Shown one piece after another: positions 6,591 through 7,851 of a stretch of DNA of 7,851 nt. The stretch spans positions 1-7,851 of the forward strand of contig JAKCBU010000040.1 of assembly GCA_021839095.1 (NCBI GenBank), read 5' to 3'. A program made the position numbers and the translations under genes. Each line of letters starts with the position of its first letter. Position 1 is the first letter of the stretch. The notes under the pieces were generated by a model. It made no database searches. It saw only the letters and a program-made list of their open reading frames with translations, and was not told the DNA's origin. The DNA is from Pseudomonadota bacterium (GTDB lineage: Bacteria; Pseudomonadota; Gammaproteobacteria; Acidithiobacillales; Acidithiobacillaceae).

Positions 6591-6778
6591 ATTGCCTCCT
6601 GCGGGGCACGCGTGGCCGGGATGATTCCTGAACCAACATTGTCTATCCGGGGGATCTTCAGTCATCACCGTGGTGTGCAGCTCCGGTATGGAGCAGCCTG
6701 AAGCGGTGTCTGGATCCCCACCTGTGCATCAGGTTCATGGGGTAGCGGGCCGTACGACCCAGGCGGGAGGTCTTTTTT
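6591..6778 (+). ncRNA. ssrS: 6S RNA
   Basis: 6S RNA mimics an open promoter and binds sigma70-RNA polymerase holoenzyme, down-regulating transcription in stationary phase. This stretch has no gene of its own, sits between zapA and ygfA as in most proteobacteria, and folds as a 6S rod. The closing stem is CCTCCTGC (6595-6602) with GCGGGAGG (6763-6770). A second stem, TGAACC (6629-6634) with GGTTCA (6732-6737), flanks the central bubble and is the counterpart of the CCTGAGCC segment in E. coli. The bubble strands are about 6635-6649 and 6720-6731. The 3' strand contains a CCTG/CAGG mini-hairpin (6721-6724 with 6730-6733), as seen in other 6S RNAs. The distal arm pairs GGGGAT (6650-6655) with ATCCCC (6714-6719), CTTCAG (6656-6661) with CTGAAG (6698-6703), and ends in GCTCC-GGTAT-GGAGC (6680-6694). 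The length of about 188 nt is typical. Exact ends are inferred. Confidence 0.87.
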
Positions 6779-6779
6779 T
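6763..6779 (+). terminator. 6S RNA 3' arm plus T7 tract
   Basis: GCGGGAGG (6763-6770) is followed by TC and seven Ts (6773-6779). The hairpin partner is the distant 5' arm of 6S (6595-6602), so this would act as an intrinsic terminator only through the long-range closing stem. In many bacteria the 6S transcript is cotranscribed with ygfA and processed, so read-through is plausible. The T tract overlaps the proposed ygfA TTG start. Confidence 0.45.
6765..6770 (+). promoter_or_regulatory. Shine-Dalgarno of ygfA, embedded in the 6S closing stem
   Basis: GGGAGG lies 7 nt before TTG at 6778 and is the only good ribosome binding site near the start of ygfA. The same six bases pair with CCTCCT (6595-6600) in the 6S closing stem. 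In a 6S-ygfA read-through RNA the site would therefore be masked unless the stem is opened or processed. Confidence 0.5.
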
Positions 6780-7386
6780 GTCCCAAGACTCCCCCCCCAC
6801 CAAAAGCCAGTTGCGGCGGCACATGCGGCAACGGCGGCATGCCTTGTCTCCTCAGGACTTGCGGCAGGCCGCCCTGGCGTTATCCGGGCAGATCGCGCGG
6901 CTGAGGCCGTTCCACCGAGCCCGGCATATCGGGGTCTACTGGCCGATGCACGGCGAAATCAGCCCGCTGCCGCTGTTGCAACATCCCCTGGCGATCCACA
7001 AGCATTTTTACTTGCCCATCCTCGTCGGGCGCTTCGCGCGCAGTCTCCGCTTCGCACCCTTCAACCCGCGAACGCCCATGCGCAACAACCGTTTTCGTAT
7101 TCCTGAGCCCAAGGTGCCCCGGCACAGCCAATGCTCGGTGCGCGAGCTGGATCTGCTGATTCTGCCGCTGGTGGCTTTCGATGCCGAGGGATACCGCCTG
7201 GGGATGGGGGGCGGCTTTTATGATCGTAGCCTGGCGCACCTGCCGCATCGCCGGCATTGGCGACGGCCGCGTCTGATCGGGGTGGGGCACGCCTTTCAGG
7301 AAGTGCCCGTGTTGCCCAGAGAGCCCTGGGATATTCCCTTGGCTATGGTGTGTACGGATAAAGCGTGCAGGAAGATCGGATCATAG
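6778..7386 (+). CDS. ygfA: 5-formyltetrahydrofolate cyclo-ligase
   Basis: 5-FCL (MTHFS) uses ATP to convert 5-formyl-THF to 5,10-methenyl-THF, returning the storage folate to one-carbon metabolism. In E. coli ygfA is linked to antibiotic tolerance and sits downstream of 6S RNA, as here. From TTG 6778 the product has 202 residues. TKSQLRRHMRQRRHALS (8-24) is the family N-terminal helix, and GVYWPMHGEI (52-61) is the GE-containing substrate loop. IPEPK (108-112) and LLILPLVAFDAEGYRLGMGGGFYDR (126-150) are the diagnostic motifs, with the GMGGGFYDR phosphate/ATP loop. PWDIPLAMVCTD closes the fold. I chose TTG because it retains the KxxLRR helix and has GGGAGG 7 nt upstream. Alternatives are TTG 6811 and ATG 6823, which lack a ribosome binding site. 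An uninterrupted C8 run (6791-6798) lies in codons 5-7. The stop overlaps the convergent M61 gene. Confidence 0.93.
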   Translation: MSQDSPPTKSQLRRHMRQRRHALSPQDLRQAALALSGQIARLRPFHRARHIGVYWPMHGEISPLPLLQHPLAIHKHFYLPILVGRFARSLRFAPFNPRTPMRNNRFRIPEPKVPRHSQCSVRELDLLILPLVAFDAEGYRLGMGGGFYDRSLAHLPHRRHWRRPRLIGVGHAFQEVPVLPREPWDIPLAMVCTDKACRKIGS

Positions 7387-7851
7387 CGAGGCGGGCCGGT
7401 CAGCGCCTCCCTCCAGCCACGCGCGGCGCCGCGCAAGCACCACCGCGTCCACATCGTCGAGCAGTTCCAGCCAGATGGTCTCTTGCGGCGGGGGGGTGGG
7501 GACCAGACGGGCTTCCTGGAGGATGTCTTCCCGAAAGAACTGTACGCGCGCCGCCGCGCCTTCGGGAATCGCGTCCAATTGCGCCTGCAATTGTTCCGCG
7601 GTGGTCCGAACGCCCTCGACAGCGACGAGAATGTCGTCCGGCGACAAGCCCGCCTGCTCCGCGGGGCTCCCGGTCCGCACCTGGCGCAACTGGGCGCCCA
7701 GCGCGTGCGGACGCCAGCCCGCACCCAGCCAGGCGCACATCGTTTTCTCCGCGGGTTGCCCGCCATCATCCTGCGGGCCGCTGGCCGCCCGCGCGTGCAC
7801 GACGATGCCCATTTCCGCCAGCAGCGCCGCGAGCGGTAAATCGGTCAGATC
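7381..7851 (-). CDS. M61-type peptidase, C-terminal PDZ part (5'-truncated by window edge)
   Basis: Only the last 156 residues are in the window; the frame is open to the right edge (GAT CTG ACC reading inward), so the ATG at 7812 is internal. The visible part begins DLTDLPLAALLAEMG, a segment preceding the PDZ domain in M61 glycyl-aminopeptidase-like proteins. A PDZ domain follows at about residues 40-117: AWLGAGW, GSPAEQAGLSPDDILVAVEG and the charged VQFFREDILQEARL strand. The C-terminus VVLARRRAWLEGG resembles the short RxxWL tail of the M61 family. The metalloprotease domain with its HExxH motif would lie outside the window, so activity cannot be judged. A different PDZ-containing periplasmic protease such as a DegP-like protein is less likely because of the tail. 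Its TGA (7381-7383) overlaps the ygfA stop on the other strand by 6 bp. Confidence 0.75.
   Translation of the reverse strand, partial: DLTDLPLAALLAEMGIVVHARAASGPQDDGGQPAEKTMCAWLGAGWRPHALGAQLRQVRTGSPAEQAGLSPDDILVAVEGVRTTAEQLQAQLDAIPEGAAARVQFFREDILQEARLVPTPPPQETIWLELLDDVDAVVLARRRAWLEGGADRPASL

Noticed and set aside
6670..6777. N-terminal extension of ygfA from GTG 6670
   Set aside because: It would translate the distal half of the 6S RNA; the added residues do not resemble the 5-FCL family, and there is no ribosome binding site.
7483..7839. Plus-strand open frame over the M61 PDZ region
   Set aside because: It is antisense to a clear PDZ domain and has an Arg-rich composition expected of a shadow frame.

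Overview
This window looks like a conserved housekeeping stretch from a high-GC gammaproteobacterium or close relative. The gene sets rsuA-nudJ, rplY-pth-ychF and zapA-6S RNA-ygfA all point that way. The protein flavour and the placement of a PBP2 gene beside rplY would suit Acidithiobacillus or a relative, but that is an inference and not a proven assignment. I see no mobile elements, CRISPR arrays, tRNAs or rRNAs, and coding density is very high.

Layout. (1) Positions 1-1705, plus strand: the 3' part of rsuA (16S rRNA pseudouridine synthase, cut by the window edge), a NudJ-type Nudix hydrolase overlapping it by ATGA, then rppH (RNA 5' pyrophosphohydrolase) with a candidate promoter of its own. 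(2) Positions 1719-5933, minus strand, read right to left: mrdA (PBP2, cell elongation), rplY (long CTC form of ribosomal protein L25), pth (peptidyl-tRNA hydrolase) and ychF (ribosome-associated P-loop ATPase). The gaps are 21, 6 and 9 bp, so this is probably one operon mixing peptidoglycan synthesis with translation quality control. (3) Positions 5957-7386, plus strand: a divergent promoter, a 79-residue coiled-coil protein (TIGR02449-like), zapA (Z-ring factor), a 6S RNA gene and ygfA (5-formyltetrahydrofolate cyclo-ligase). (4) Positions 7381-7851, minus strand: the C-terminal PDZ part of an M61-type peptidase, convergent with ygfA and overlapping its stop.

The most interesting point is the 6S RNA/ygfA junction. 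The best Shine-Dalgarno sequence for ygfA (GGGAGG) is the 3' arm of the 6S closing stem. The likely ygfA start is a TTG that uses the last bases of the 6S terminator U-tract. The 6S 5' arm (CCTCCTGC) would therefore mask the ygfA ribosome binding site in any read-through transcript. The 6S promoter is likewise embedded in the end of zapA, with its -10 on the zapA stop codon. I found no wholly new system; the remaining observations concern gene order, start sites and an unusual PBP2 active-site motif.
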